Shown here one piece after another: positions 36,404 through 45,245 of a DNA stretch of 50,085 bases (positions are counted from its first letter, which is position 1; each line of letters opens with the position of its first letter). Position numbers and translations under genes: made by a program. The DNA lies in assembly GCA_016195265.1 (NCBI GenBank), contig JACPZW010000025.1, positions 1-50,085 on the forward strand. The letters run 5' to 3'. The DNA is from Acidobacteriota bacterium (GTDB taxonomy: Bacteria > Acidobacteriota > Vicinamibacteria > Vicinamibacterales > CAVVIG01). The notes beneath the pieces were generated by a model. That model worked only from the letters and a program-made list of their open reading frames with translations, made no database searches and was not told the DNA's origin.

Positions 36404-37150
36404 TTAAACCGCTTCGGCCGCCGGCAGCGCCGCCAGCTCGTCCTGCGCCACGCGGCGCTGCGTGACGGCCTTGTCCGCCACGACCAGTCCGTCGCGGAAC
36501 GACACGATGCGCGTGCCGTACTCCGCGATGTCGTGCTCGTGTGTGATGAGGACCACCGTGATGCCGCGCTCCTGATTGAGGCGCTGGAAGATGCCCATCA
36601 CTTCGATGCTGGTGCGCGTATCGAGGTTCCCGGTCGGCTCGTCGGCGAGCAGAATCGACGGGTTGTTGATCAAGGCGCGCGCGATCGCCACGCGCTGCTG
36701 CTGGCCGCCGGACAGCTGGTTCGGATGGTGATCGGCGCGGTTGCCGAGGCCGACGGCCGTCAGTACGTCGATCGCGCGCTTGTGGCGCTCGGCGGCCTTG
36801 AGGCCGCCCTGATAGAGCAGCGGTAGCTCGACGTTGTCCAGTGCCGACGTGCGCGACAGCAGATTGAATCCCTGGAACACGAAACCGATCTTCCGGTTCC
36901 GCACCGCGGCCAGCGCGTCCTTCGACATGCGCGAGACGTCCTGGCCGTCGAGGAGATACTGGCCCGACGTCGGGCGGTCGAGGCATCCGACGATGTGCAT
37001 GAAGGTCGACTTGCCGGACCCGGACGGCCCGGTCACCGCGAGAAACTCGCCGCGGCGGACGTCGAGATTGACGCCGCGCAGCGCCCGCACTTCGACCTCG
37101 CCGACCACGTAGGTCTTGACGAGGTTCCTCACGCCGATGACGGTGGACAT
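36404..37150 (-). CDS. MacB-like ABC ATPase
   Basis: 248 residues from ATG 37150, one base after the adaptor stop; a start at 37165 inside the adaptor gene is possible. Walker A is GPSGSGKST, the Q-loop [20 protein letters not shown], the signature [15 protein letters not shown], Walker [13 protein letters not shown] and the H-loop ITHEHD. It belongs to the MacB/LolD ATPase group. Unlike E. coli MacB it lacks fused transmembrane helices; the permease is the next gene. The C-terminal tail (about 225-248, ending [10 protein letters not shown]) is an extension with no clear role. Confidence 0.93.
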   Translation of the reverse strand: MSTVIGVRNLVKTYVVGEVEVRALRGVNLDVRRGEFLAVTGPSGSGKSTFMHIVGCLDRPTSGQYLLDGQDVSRMSKDALAAVRNRKIGFVFQGFNLLSRTSALDNVELPLLYQGGLKAAERHKRAIDVLTAVGLGNRADHHPNQLSGGQQQRVAIARALINNPSILLADEPTGNLDTRTSIEVMGIFQRLNQERGITVVLITHEHDIAEYGTRIVSFRDGLVVADKAVTQRRVAQDELAALPAAEAV

Positions 37151-37151
37151 G

Positions 37152-38729
37152 CTAGCGACCGCCACCGCGCCCGCCCGGAGGTCCGCCGCGCTGCGGGATC
37201 AGCGGGTTGCCCGTGCCCTGCGGTCCGCCGATGTTGCGTGTCGCGCCAAGGCCCGTCACGCTGGTCACGACTTCCATGTTCTGCTGCAGCGCTTCGCCGA
37301 GCAGTTCCGTATTGGTCCCGTCGGTGATGCCGAGGCGCAGGTTCACGACCTTCAACTGGTGATCCATGAACAGCCAGGCGCGGCCGCGGCTCTCGACGAC
37401 GGGCAGCGGCGCGAACAGCGCGTCGATCGTCTCGGCCGACTGCGGCGCGCCGTACTTCGGCTTGATCGCCGCCGACGCGCTCGAGGCCTTGATCGCTTTC
37501 TCGAACTCGCTCACGTCCTGGCCGCGACCCTTCATCCGCGCGATGAACTGCTTCTGCTCGTCGGCCGACATCGACTTGAAGCGCTCCATCTGACGCGCGG
37601 GATCGAAACCGCCGCGACCGTCGCCACCGCCGCGCCGGTCGCCCGACTGATCGCCGGATCCGCCGCGCCCGGCGCCGCGTCCGCCGGCGAACTGCACCTC
37701 TGGCGGCACCGGCTGATTCAGCGCCGCGAAAATCTCGGTCGTCGGGCGGAACCGCAGTGCCGCGTTGGGCAAACGCAGTGCGTCCGTGCGCTTGGCGATT
37801 TCCACCTTCACGTTCGCCGTCATGCCGGGCTTGAGTTTGAGATCGCCGTTCGGCACGTCGATGACCGTGCCGTAGGTCGTGACGTTCTGGATCACCTGCG
37901 GCTGCAGGCGAATCTGCGACACCGTGCCCTCGAACGTGTCGGTGGGGTAGGCGTCCACGCGGAACGTGACGTGCTGTCCCGGGCGGATGCGGCCGACGTC
38001 GGACTCGTCGATGTTCGCGGTCACCTGCATCTTGGTCAGATCGGCCGCGATGATGAAGAGCGTCGGCGCCTGCATGCTGGCCGCCACGGTCTGGCCGACG
38101 TCCACGCTGCGCTGGGTGATGATGCCGTCAATCGGCGCGGTGATGACGGTGTGGTCGAGGTTGACCTGGTTCTGGTTGACCGACGCTTCCGACTGGCTGA
38201 TGGCGGCCAGCGTCTGCGCGACGGTCGCCTGCTGCGAGTTGAGGCTGGCCTGGGCGGAATCCACGGCAATCTTCGCGGCGTCGAGATCGCTTTGCGGCAC
38301 CAGGCTCCGCGCCGCGAGCTCCTTGGACCGCGTGTATTTCTGCTGCGCGTCGAGAAGCATGACCTTGCTGCGCTCGAGATCGCTCAGCGCCTTGGTCTGG
38401 TTCGCGCGGGCCTGGCTCAGATTCGCGCGCGCCTGCTGTAACTGGGCGTCGAAGAGCGACGGATCCAGCTTCGCGATGACCTGATCCTTCTTGACGATCG
38501 AGTTGAAATCCGCCCCCAGCCACGCGATGTTGCCCGACACCTGGCTGCCGACCTGCACGGTCGTCACCGCCTGCAGCGTGCCGGTTGCCCCGACCGTGTC
38601 GATGATGTCGCCGCGCGTGATCGGGGACGTGTTGACCGAAATCTCCGGACCGCCGCGCCGGATGTAATACGCGCCGGCGCCGGCGCCAATCGCCGCGACG
38701 ATCAGGAGGACGGTGATGATTCGCTTCAT
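37152..38729 (-). CDS. MacA-like periplasmic adaptor with a large Gly/Arg-rich insert
   Basis: 525 residues, against about 370 for E. coli MacA. An N-terminal anchor helix (5-22) leads to [20 protein letters not shown], the first lipoyl half, an alpha-hairpin (91-187), [20 protein letters not shown] (second lipoyl half) and the beta-barrel up to [10 protein letters not shown] (about 329). The expected continuation resumes at [20 protein letters not shown] (451). Between lie about 110 extra residues (337-447): a Gly/Arg/Asp-rich part, then a helical piece [16 protein letters not shown] like that of LTXXQ proteins. The C-terminus is also Gly/Arg-rich. It should couple the separate MacB ATPase and permease to the TolC-like channel encoded just upstream. 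Confidence 0.92.
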   Translation of the reverse strand: MKRIITVLLIVAAIGAGAGAYYIRRGGPEISVNTSPITRGDIIDTVGATGTLQAVTTVQVGSQVSGNIAWLGADFNSIVKKDQVIAKLDPSLFDAQLQQARANLSQARANQTKALSDLERSKVMLLDAQQKYTRSKELAARSLVPQSDLDAAKIAVDSAQASLNSQQATVAQTLAAISQSEASVNQNQVNLDHTVITAPIDGIITQRSVDVGQTVAASMQAPTLFIIAADLTKMQVTANIDESDVGRIRPGQHVTFRVDAYPTDTFEGTVSQIRLQPQVIQNVTTYGTVIDVPNGDLKLKPGMTANVKVEIAKRTDALRLPNAALRFRPTTEIFAALNQPVPPEVQFAGGRGAGRGGSGDQSGDRRGGGDGRGGFDPARQMERFKSMSADEQKQFIARMKGRGQDVSEFEKAIKASSASAAIKPKYGAPQSAETIDALFAPLPVVESRGRAWLFMDHQLKVVNLRLGITDGTNTELLGEALQQNMEVVTSVTGLGATRNIGGPQGTGNPLIPQRGGPPGGRGGGR

Positions 38730-38750
38730 GATGCGTGGTGCCGGCGCCGG

Positions 38751-40442
38751 TTACTGCGCGGCGAGAATCGAGATGTTCAGGCTCTGCAGCGTCGTCTGCT
38801 GCAGGCGCTCGAGTTCGACCAGCGCCTTGCGGTAATTGAGGATCGACTGCAGCTCGTTGTTCTGCGCCGTGGCGAGATCGCGCTGCGACTGAATCACGTT
38901 GTAGTTGGTCGACATGCCGACCTCGAACTTGCTCGTCTCGGCTTCCAGCTGCTTCTGGGCGAGCTCGCGGGCCGCCTGTGCCGCCTGGACCCGCTCGGCG
39001 CCGCTTTGCACGTTAATCGCGGCGTTGGTCACGTCGGTCGCGATCTGCAGCTCGATCTGCTTCATTTGCGCCTGCACCTGGCTCAGCTGCACGCGCGCGC
39101 GCGCCACGTTCGCTTCCTGCGAGCTCGTCCCGAGCGGATAGGAGAAGTTCACCTGCGCGGTCCACTGCGGATAGGTGTTGTGGAACAGCGACGAGAACGC
39201 GTCGGTGATGCCGCCGGGCACCGTGCTCGTGACGCTGCTGCCCAGCGTGCCCGAGCTCGAGCGGATCAGCTGCGTGCCCCCCACACCCTGCGGAACGTAG
39301 TTCACCGCGACGTCGGCCTGCGGCTTCAGCTGATCGCGCAGGTACTTCAGCGTCACGTCGTTCGCCTGGACGTTGTGCTTGGCGATCTCCAGGTCGGTGC
39401 GCTCGCTCAGCGCGCGGCGCACGGCGGCTTCGACGTCGATGGCCTCGGCCCGGAAGTCCGGCCGGTCGGTCGGATCGATCTGGACGTTCCAGTTCGGATC
39501 CGCCGTGCCCGACACGATGAGGCGTTTCAGCGCGAGCTCCGCCGCGCGCATCGTGCCCTGCGCCACGACAAGGTTCTGCCGTTGCGTCGCCGATTGCGAC
39601 TGCGCCTGGACGACGTCGATCGGGGCCATCGTGCCCACTTCGACGCGCGTCTGGTTGTCCTTGACGAGCTGCTCCGCCAGATTGACCGACCGCTGCGCCA
39701 CGTCGACCGACTGCACGGCGAAGACGTAGTCCCAGTAGGCGTTCCGGACGTTGGACAGCGTGTTGGTCATCGTGGCGCGCAGCTGCACGTCCGAGATCTC
39801 GCGGTTCAGGCGCGTGACCTGCAGCCGCTGCCGCGTCGAGTCGATCCGGAAGTTGCGCATGAGCGGCTGGGTGTAGGCGAACGACCAGGCCGACTGGAAC
39901 TGCGGATCGAACAGCGAGTTGTTGCTGGTGCTCGTCCGCCGGAAGTTGTTCAGCGCGGCCGAGAAGGAGCCGCCGCCCCACGGAATGCTCTGCGCGACGC
40001 CGCCGTTGTAGGTCACCGTTTCGGTGACCGCGGCGCCCCCCGTGCCCAGCTGCAGCTGACTGGTGGGGAGCTGCGTCGTCGACTGCGGCCCGAACGTCGA
40101 CGTGAGCGTCGGGTTGTAGACCGACTTCACGCTCAGGACCGCTATGTCGCTGATCTCGGGATTCAGCCGCTGCACGGCGATATCGAGATTCCGATCCAGC
40201 GCCAGCTTGACGGCCTCTTCGAGTGTCAGGCGCACGACCGGCCGGCTCGCCGCGGGCGCCGCGGACGCGGGCTGTTGCGGGTCGACGGCAACGCCGATCA
40301 CCGTGCGTTCGGCGGCCTGTTTGATCAGTTCGCGGATCCGCGTCTCCGACAGCTGTTGCGCGCGGGCGGGCGTGGCGAGGGTCGCGCAGGCGAGCGCGGC
40401 CGTCAGTGTCCAGATCGTTCCAGTCCGTGTCATCGAGTCCAT
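38751..40442 (-). CDS. TolC-family outer-membrane efflux channel
   Basis: 563 residues with a signal peptide ending ATPARAQ. An N-terminal extension (about 30-75) precedes the channel body, which has two related outer-membrane efflux repeats. RLTLEEAVKLALDRNLDIAV opens the first, with helical segments LRATMTNTLSNVRNAYWDYV and VDVAQRSVNLAEQLVKDNQT. The second includes QMKQIELQIATDVTNAAINV, LAQKQLEAETSKFEVGMSTN and NYRKALVELERLQQTTLQSL. It should form a trimer spanning the outer membrane and periplasm. It is the only channel gene in a block with one MacAB-type and two RND pumps, so it probably serves all three. AAGGAG precedes its ATG. Confidence 0.93.
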   Translation of the reverse strand: MDSMTRTGTIWTLTAALACATLATPARAQQLSETRIRELIKQAAERTVIGVAVDPQQPASAAPAASRPVVRLTLEEAVKLALDRNLDIAVQRLNPEISDIAVLSVKSVYNPTLTSTFGPQSTTQLPTSQLQLGTGGAAVTETVTYNGGVAQSIPWGGGSFSAALNNFRRTSTSNNSLFDPQFQSAWSFAYTQPLMRNFRIDSTRQRLQVTRLNREISDVQLRATMTNTLSNVRNAYWDYVFAVQSVDVAQRSVNLAEQLVKDNQTRVEVGTMAPIDVVQAQSQSATQRQNLVVAQGTMRAAELALKRLIVSGTADPNWNVQIDPTDRPDFRAEAIDVEAAVRRALSERTDLEIAKHNVQANDVTLKYLRDQLKPQADVAVNYVPQGVGGTQLIRSSSGTLGSSVTSTVPGGITDAFSSLFHNTYPQWTAQVNFSYPLGTSSQEANVARARVQLSQVQAQMKQIELQIATDVTNAAINVQSGAERVQAAQAARELAQKQLEAETSKFEVGMSTNYNVIQSQRDLATAQNNELQSILNYRKALVELERLQQTTLQSLNISILAAQ

Positions 40443-40446
40443 CTCC

Positions 40447-40476
40447 TTATTTCACGTCGCTTTATTTCACGTCGCC
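40447..40476. repeat. 15-bp tandem duplication across the LTXXQ stop codon
   Basis: TTATTTCACGTCGCT followed by the same sequence with one change. On the gene strand it repeats GACGTGAAATAA, so the stop codon exists twice, and the second copy leads directly into the AAGGAG of the TolC gene. Confidence 0.8.
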
Positions 40477-40911
40477 GCGCGGCCTGGTGCTGGCGGGCGG
40501 GTGGTCTTTCACCCACTGCTCGTGGAGTTTGTTCAGCTTGACTCGTTGATCCGGCGTCAGCACCTGACGCTCGTGCAGCAGCATCAGCGTGCGCGTCTTG
40601 TTCAGATGCGCCCGGACGCCTTCGACCTTGTCGACCTGCGTCACGATGACGCTCTCGTCGGCGTTGGATGCGATCATCCGCGAGAGCACGTCTTCCTGCT
40701 GGGTGAGCTCCTGGTTCTTCTGCCGAAGCTTGGTGAGGGCGTCCTGGACGATTGCGTCAATCCGGGAGCGCTGCTCGGCCGTGAGCGCGAGCTCACGCTG
40801 GAACTGTGCGTCCCGCCACCATGGGAATCCGAACGATTGTGCGCGAACCGGGGCCGCCAGCGCCAGCAGCAGCGCGGTCAGCCCGAGCCGCCTCAGCCAA
40901 ATGGGCGTCAT
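40462..40911 (-). CDS. LTXXQ (Spy/CpxP-like) periplasmic protein
   Basis: 149 residues with a signal peptide (MTPIWLRRLGLTALLLAL, cleavage near VRAQ). The mature part is helical and has the family motifs LTAEQRSRIDAI and LTPDQRVKLNKL, spaced as in Spy/CpxP/ZraP proteins, with an EVTQ-like coiled stretch between. Such proteins are ATP-independent periplasmic chaperones or stress sensors, often metal-linked. It is the first gene of the efflux block, 19 bp before the TolC gene, so it may report or buffer envelope stress caused by exported compounds. The 92 bp upstream should contain the operon promoter, though no strong match was found. Confidence 0.82.
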   Translation of the reverse strand: MTPIWLRRLGLTALLLALAAPVRAQSFGFPWWRDAQFQRELALTAEQRSRIDAIVQDALTKLRQKNQELTQQEDVLSRMIASNADESVIVTQVDKVEGVRAHLNKTRTLMLLHERQVLTPDQRVKLNKLHEQWVKDHPPASTRPRGDVK

Positions 40912-41003
40912 GCGTAAACCTCTGAAAGAACTATTACTTGAGGGAATACGACAGGTCCCGGATCTCTATTTCGAGGGAGACAACTTTTTACCTTCGACGG
41001 GCC

Positions 41004-42176
41004 TCAGCCGCACAGGCGGGCGAGGGTCGCGATCGCCGCGCCGACGAGGTTGTCCGGCGTTGACGCGCCCGACGTCAGACCGATGGTCACTGGCCCGGCG
41101 GCCGGCAGCCAGCCGTCGGTGGCCACTTCGGCTTTCGACCTCACGGGCCGATGCCTGATCTGATCGGTCGAGACCAGGCACTCCGGGTCCGCGATGTGAA
41201 ACGTGGGGCGCGAGGCCGCGCAGATTCTGGCGAGATTAGCCGTGTTGCTGCTGTTGTAGCCGCCGATCACGACCATCAGGTCCACCGCGTGTTCGCGCAG
41301 CAGGCCGACGACGGCGTCCTGGCGATCCTGGGTTGCGCTGCAAATCGTGTCGAACGCCTGATACCGCTCGGCCAGCCCGGCGTCGCCGTGACGCGCGGCC
41401 ATTGCGGAGCGAACCATTTCTCCGATCTCGAGCGACTCGGCCATCAACATCGTCGTCTGGTTCGCGAGGCCGATGCGGCCGAGATCGCGGTCGGGATCGA
41501 AGCCGGGCGACGCCGCCTTCCCGAATTTCTCTGTGAACGCCGCGCGGTCGCCGCCCTCCCGGATGAAATCGCACACGACGCCGGCCTCGGCGCGATCGAA
41601 GACGACGAGGTACTTGCCGCCGTACGCCACGGCGTGCGAGGCGGTCGCCTGCGTCTCCTCGTGCCAGACCTTGCCGTGAATGACCGACGTATATCCGCCC
41701 TCGGCGTAGCGGCGCACGTTCTTCCACACGTTGAGCACGGACCCGCAGGTCGTGTCGATGAGCGTGCACCCGCGCTGTTCGAGACGCTGGAGCATGCCGA
41801 CGCTGACGCCGAAGGCGGGCAGTATCACGACGTCGACGGACGTCAGTTGTTCGAGGCGCTCGCCGGCGTCGCTGAGGAAGCGGATGCCCATGGCCCGCAG
41901 CTTGTCGTTCACGTGCGGGTTGTGAATGATTTCGCCCGTGAGGAAGACCTGGCGCTCAGGGAAGCGCTCGCGGGTCTGGTACGCGTAGTCGACCGCGCGG
42001 TCGACGCCGTAGCAGAACCCAAACTCCCGCGCGAGGTGCACCGTGAGGCGCCCCGTGCGATAGGTGAAATCCTCGGCTTTGATTTTCTCGACGATGGCGC
42101 TGTGGTAGCTCTCGGCCAGCATGCCCGCGACGGCATGCTTGAGGTCGAGGCCTTTCCGGAAGATCAGGGACGGCAC
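41004..42176 (-). CDS. ispH: 4-hydroxy-3-methylbut-2-enyl diphosphate reductase, plant/cyanobacterial type
   Basis: 390 residues, longer than the approximately 316 of E. coli IspH, with the N-terminal extension of the plant/cyanobacterial branch. The three cluster-binding cysteines are Cys54 (FGFCYGVDRA), Cys144 (DTTCGSV) and Cys279 (DTICSATQ), and the substrate-binding residues appear in HNPHVN (His85), HGKVWHEE and GGYNSSNT. The enzyme uses an iron-sulfur cluster to reduce HMBPP to IPP and DMAPP in the last MEP-pathway step. It lies 10 bp after an anti-sigma gene on the same strand and could be co-transcribed with the ECF sigma pair, which is unusual for a housekeeping gene. Confidence 0.94.
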   Translation of the reverse strand: MPSLIFRKGLDLKHAVAGMLAESYHSAIVEKIKAEDFTYRTGRLTVHLAREFGFCYGVDRAVDYAYQTRERFPERQVFLTGEIIHNPHVNDKLRAMGIRFLSDAGERLEQLTSVDVVILPAFGVSVGMLQRLEQRGCTLIDTTCGSVLNVWKNVRRYAEGGYTSVIHGKVWHEETQATASHAVAYGGKYLVVFDRAEAGVVCDFIREGGDRAAFTEKFGKAASPGFDPDRDLGRIGLANQTTMLMAESLEIGEMVRSAMAARHGDAGLAERYQAFDTICSATQDRQDAVVGLLREHAVDLMVVIGGYNSSNTANLARICAASRPTFHIADPECLVSTDQIRHRPVRSKAEVATDGWLPAAGPVTIGLTSGASTPDNLVGAAIATLARLCG

Positions 42177-42185
42177 CCCCTGATT

Positions 42186-42812
42186 CTACCGGCTCTCGTC
42201 TCGAATCGGACGCACGTGCGGCGTGAACGCGTCGAACGCCTGCAATTCGCGCGTGTGCGGACGCTCCAGGGCGATTTCGAGTTCGGACAGGAACACGTCG
42301 TCGGCCAGATCCGAGGTCGAGTTGCCGAGCGCGGCGACGGGCGCGACGCGCGACGCCCGGCTGGCGTCGGCCGCCAGCGTCTGCCGCACGCTCCGCGCGT
42401 GCGCGCCCCATTCATATCCGGCGCCGAGCGCGACGCCGACGAACAGGCCGGCCGCGGCCGTGGCGGCGGCCCAGCGCGGTGCCATGCGCGAGGTCGACGC
42501 GGTCATCGTGCGCCGGACCAGCCGCCTTGGAAAGCTGATGACGCGCGCGGGCCGCACGATCCCTTGGAGCCGCCGCGCGATGGCCTGTCGCTGCGCGTGC
42601 AGGCGCTCGGGCGTGAAGAGCGCGTCCGCATCGGCGTCGCCCTCGGCCCGTACGGTTTCCATGAACTGCGCCAGCTCGGCGTAGCGCTCGGTGCACGACG
42701 GGCAGTCGCTCAGGTGCTCCGCGACGGGCGGATCGAGGGCGTCCCCGTGCCGCTCCGTCAGGTAGCACTCGACCAGGCGATCGTCGTGGAGGTGACGCGT
42801 GCGAGCGATCAC
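42186..42812 (-). CDS. Anti-sigma factor, zf-HC2 type
   Basis: 208 residues from GTG 42812, overlapping the sigma stop (GTGA). The zinc-binding motif is EHLSDCPSC (His33, Cys37, Cys40). A membrane helix at about 114-136 (AAATAAAGLFVGVALGAGYEW) separates the cytoplasmic anti-sigma domain from a short periplasmic tail with LADDVFLSELEIALERP. It should hold the ECF factor encoded just upstream. It belongs to the same class as the other anti-sigma protein in this window but is not closely similar to it. Confidence 0.87.
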   Translation of the reverse strand: MIARTRHLHDDRLVECYLTERHGDALDPPVAEHLSDCPSCTERYAELAQFMETVRAEGDADADALFTPERLHAQRQAIARRLQGIVRPARVISFPRRLVRRTMTASTSRMAPRWAAATAAAGLFVGVALGAGYEWGAHARSVRQTLAADASRASRVAPVAALGNSTSDLADDVFLSELEIALERPHTRELQAFDAFTPHVRPIRDESR

Positions 42813-43513
42813 GGCTTGCCTCCCAGGAGTCCGCGCAGCTTCCGCGCGGCGCGAAACAGGTGAACGCGGACCGTCGATTCGTTGAGCCCCGTCATCGCGC
42901 TGACTTCGCGGGGCGTGCAGTCGCCGTAGTGGCAGAGCGTGAACACCGTGCGCTGACGTCCGTCGAGCCGCTCGATCGCGGCCGCCAGGCGCGCCCGCCG
43001 CTCGCGTGCCAGCAGCCGGCGCTCCGGATCCGGCGTCGCGTCGGCGGCCGCGAGCCGCGCCTCGTCGGCGCTCGACGGCTCACCGCCGACGAACCACCGG
43101 TCGCGCCGCGTGCGAGCCTTGCGCCGATCCAGACATCCGTTGATGAGGATGCGCGTGAACCACACCTCGAACGGCCACGCCTCGCGATACGACGGCAAGT
43201 GCAAGAAAACCTTGACGAAGGCGTCCTGAACGGCTTCGTCGGCGTCGGCGGAGTCGCGCAGGTACTGATAGGCGATGCGGGAGGCGCGGCGCTGGTGCAG
43301 CGTGACGAGTTCGCCGAAGCGCTGCCGCGCCTCGTCCATCTCGCCGCGTTCGATCAGGGCGCGGATCTCTATGGCGACCCTGGAAGCCTCCGACAGCGGC
43401 GCGGCGACGCCCGGCCTGCGGGCGCGCGCGCCCGCCGGCGCCGGCGCGGAGCCGGCGTCCGGGTCGACACGGACAGCGGCGGGTTCCGGGAATATCCCCA
43501 TATCGTTGTTCAT
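42809..43513 (-). CDS. ECF RNA polymerase sigma factor
   Basis: 234 residues from ATG 43513; the first 40-50 residues are Pro/Ala-rich and poorly conserved, so a later start is possible. Sigma region 2 is FGELVTLHQRRASRIAYQYL, DADEAVQDAFVKVFLHLPSY and FEVWFTRILINGCLDRRK. Region 4 is AIERLDGRQRTVFTLCHYGD, REVSAMTGLNESTVRVHLFR. Anti-sigma and ispH genes follow on the same strand. The gap upstream (136 bp) is shared with the divergent pckA promoter. Confidence 0.92.
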   Translation of the reverse strand: MNNDMGIFPEPAAVRVDPDAGSAPAPAGARARRPGVAAPLSEASRVAIEIRALIERGEMDEARQRFGELVTLHQRRASRIAYQYLRDSADADEAVQDAFVKVFLHLPSYREAWPFEVWFTRILINGCLDRRKARTRRDRWFVGGEPSSADEARLAAADATPDPERRLLARERRARLAAAIERLDGRQRTVFTLCHYGDCTPREVSAMTGLNESTVRVHLFRAARKLRGLLGGKP

Positions 43514-43571
43514 AGGGTCATTACGACGAGATCGCGGTGCCGTTTACAGTGTAGCCGATGCGTCGTCGTTA

Positions 43572-43600
43572 TTGACTCAGTTGATCCACCACAGTACGAT
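43572..43600 (+). promoter_or_regulatory. Sigma-70 promoter of pckA
   Basis: TTGACT (43572-43577), a 17-bp spacer and TACGAT (43595-43600), 50 bp before the pckA ATG, with an untranslated leader of about 43 nt containing TTAGGAG (43637-43643) as ribosome-binding site. Confidence 0.65.
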
Positions 43601-43649
43601 CACGGGATTCTGTGTATCCCACTGGGTCTTCATATCTTAGGAGTCGTGA

Positions 43650-45245
43650 ATGAGCATCGGGGTCGCCCGGGCCCGTGGTCTTGAAGGCATTCGAACCGAT
43701 CCGAGCCTGATTCGGTGGAATCTGTCGGTCGCCGTGCTCTACGAAGAGGCCGTCCGTCGCAGCGAAGGTGAGATTGCCGCCGGCGGACCGCTGGCGTGCA
43801 AGACCGGTCAGCACACGGGACGGTCGCCCAACGACAAGTTCATCGTGCGCGAGGCGTCGAGCGAGGCGCACGTGGCGTGGGGCGCCGTGAACCGGCCGAT
43901 GACCGAGGCGCAATTCGGCGCGCTGCACGCCGACCTGCTGAACGCGCTGACCGGGCGGGAGCTGTTCGTCCAGGACTGCTATGCTGGCGCCGACCCTTCG
44001 CACCGGCTGCCCGTCCGCATCATCACCGAGTACGCGTGGCACAGTCTCTTCGCCCGTTACATGTTCATCGTCGATCAGGCCGCGCCGTCCGAGTCGACGC
44101 ACGTGCCGGAATTCACCGTCATCAGCATCCCGAGCTTCAAGGCCGACCCGGCCCGTCACGGCACCAACAGCACGACCGTGATTGCGGTGCACTTCGCGAA
44201 GAAGCTCGTGCTCATCGGCGGGACGAGTTACGCCGGCGAGATCAAGAAGTCCGTCTTCTCGATCCTCAATTACGTGCTGCCGCTGAAGGGCGTGCTTCCG
44301 ATGCACTGTTCGGCGAACATCGGCGCGGGCGGCGACACCGCGCTGTTCTTCGGCCTCTCCGGCACCGGCAAGACAACGCTCTCGAGCGATCCCGATCGCC
44401 TGCTGATCGGCGACGACGAACACGGCTGGAGCGATCGCGGCGTCTTCAACTTCGAGGGCGGCTGCTACGCGAAGACAATCCGGCTGTCCGCCGAGGCGGA
44501 GCCGCAGATCTACGCCACCACGCGCCGCTTCGGCACGGTGCTCGAGAACGTGGTGGTCGATCCGGACACGCGCGTGCTGGATCTGGACGACGACCGCTTG
44601 ACCGAGAACACGCGAGCGGCGTATCCGATCTCGTTCATCGAGAACGCGGTGCCGTCGGGCCAGGGCGGTCATCCGCGCAACATCGTGATGCTGACCGCCG
44701 ACGCGTTCGGCGTGCTGCCGCCGATCGCGCGTCTCGCGCCCGCGGCGGCGATGTATCACTTCCTCTCGGGCTACACCGCGAAGGTCGCCGGGACGGAGAA
44801 GGGGCTCAAGGAACCGAAGGCCACGTTCAGCACCTGCTTCGGTGCGCCGTTTCTCCCGCTCCCGCCGAGCCGCTACGCGCAGATGCTGGGCGAGAAGATC
44901 GCGCGCCACGGCGCGAGGGTCTGGCTCGTCAACACCGGGTGGACCGGCGGTCCGCACGGCGTCGGATCGCGGATGAAAATCGCGTACACGCGTGCGATGA
45001 TTCGCGCCGCGCTGTCGGGGGCGCTCGACGCCGTCGCCTACGAGAGAGACCCGATCTTCAACCTCGAGCTTCCGACAAGCTGTCCGGACGTTCCCGCCGA
45101 CGTGCTGACGCCGCGATCCACGTGGACCCGCGGCGCGGAGTACGACCATCAGGCACGGCAACTGGCTCGCATGTTCGTGGACAACTTCAAGACGTTCGAG
45201 GGCGGGGTGACCGCCGAGGTCGTCGCGGCGGGTCCCCACGGCTGA
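43650..45245 (+). CDS. pckA: Phosphoenolpyruvate carboxykinase (ATP)
   Basis: 531 residues, normal for the ATP-type enzyme. It has the substrate and metal motifs [35 protein letters not shown], the kinase loop [11 protein letters not shown], then [20 protein letters not shown] with the two metal-binding Asp residues, and [14 protein letters not shown]. It decarboxylates and phosphorylates oxaloacetate to PEP and CO2, opening gluconeogenesis. A good promoter and ribosome-binding site precede it. Its TGA overlaps the ATG of gatB by 1 bp, so the two are likely co-translated. Confidence 0.97.
   Translation: MSIGVARARGLEGIRTDPSLIRWNLSVAVLYEEAVRRSEGEIAAGGPLACKTGQHTGRSPNDKFIVREASSEAHVAWGAVNRPMTEAQFGALHADLLNALTGRELFVQDCYAGADPSHRLPVRIITEYAWHSLFARYMFIVDQAAPSESTHVPEFTVISIPSFKADPARHGTNSTTVIAVHFAKKLVLIGGTSYAGEIKKSVFSILNYVLPLKGVLPMHCSANIGAGGDTALFFGLSGTGKTTLSSDPDRLLIGDDEHGWSDRGVFNFEGGCYAKTIRLSAEAEPQIYATTRRFGTVLENVVVDPDTRVLDLDDDRLTENTRAAYPISFIENAVPSGQGGHPRNIVMLTADAFGVLPPIARLAPAAAMYHFLSGYTAKVAGTEKGLKEPKATFSTCFGAPFLPLPPSRYAQMLGEKIARHGARVWLVNTGWTGGPHGVGSRMKIAYTRAMIRAALSGALDAVAYERDPIFNLELPTSCPDVPADVLTPRSTWTRGAEYDHQARQLARMFVDNFKTFEGGVTAEVVAAGPHG

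Noticed and set aside
43796..45244. Extended plus-strand frame running into gatB from inside pckA
   Set aside because: The upstream part is an Arg-rich shadow of pckA; GatB homology starts exactly at ATG 45245.
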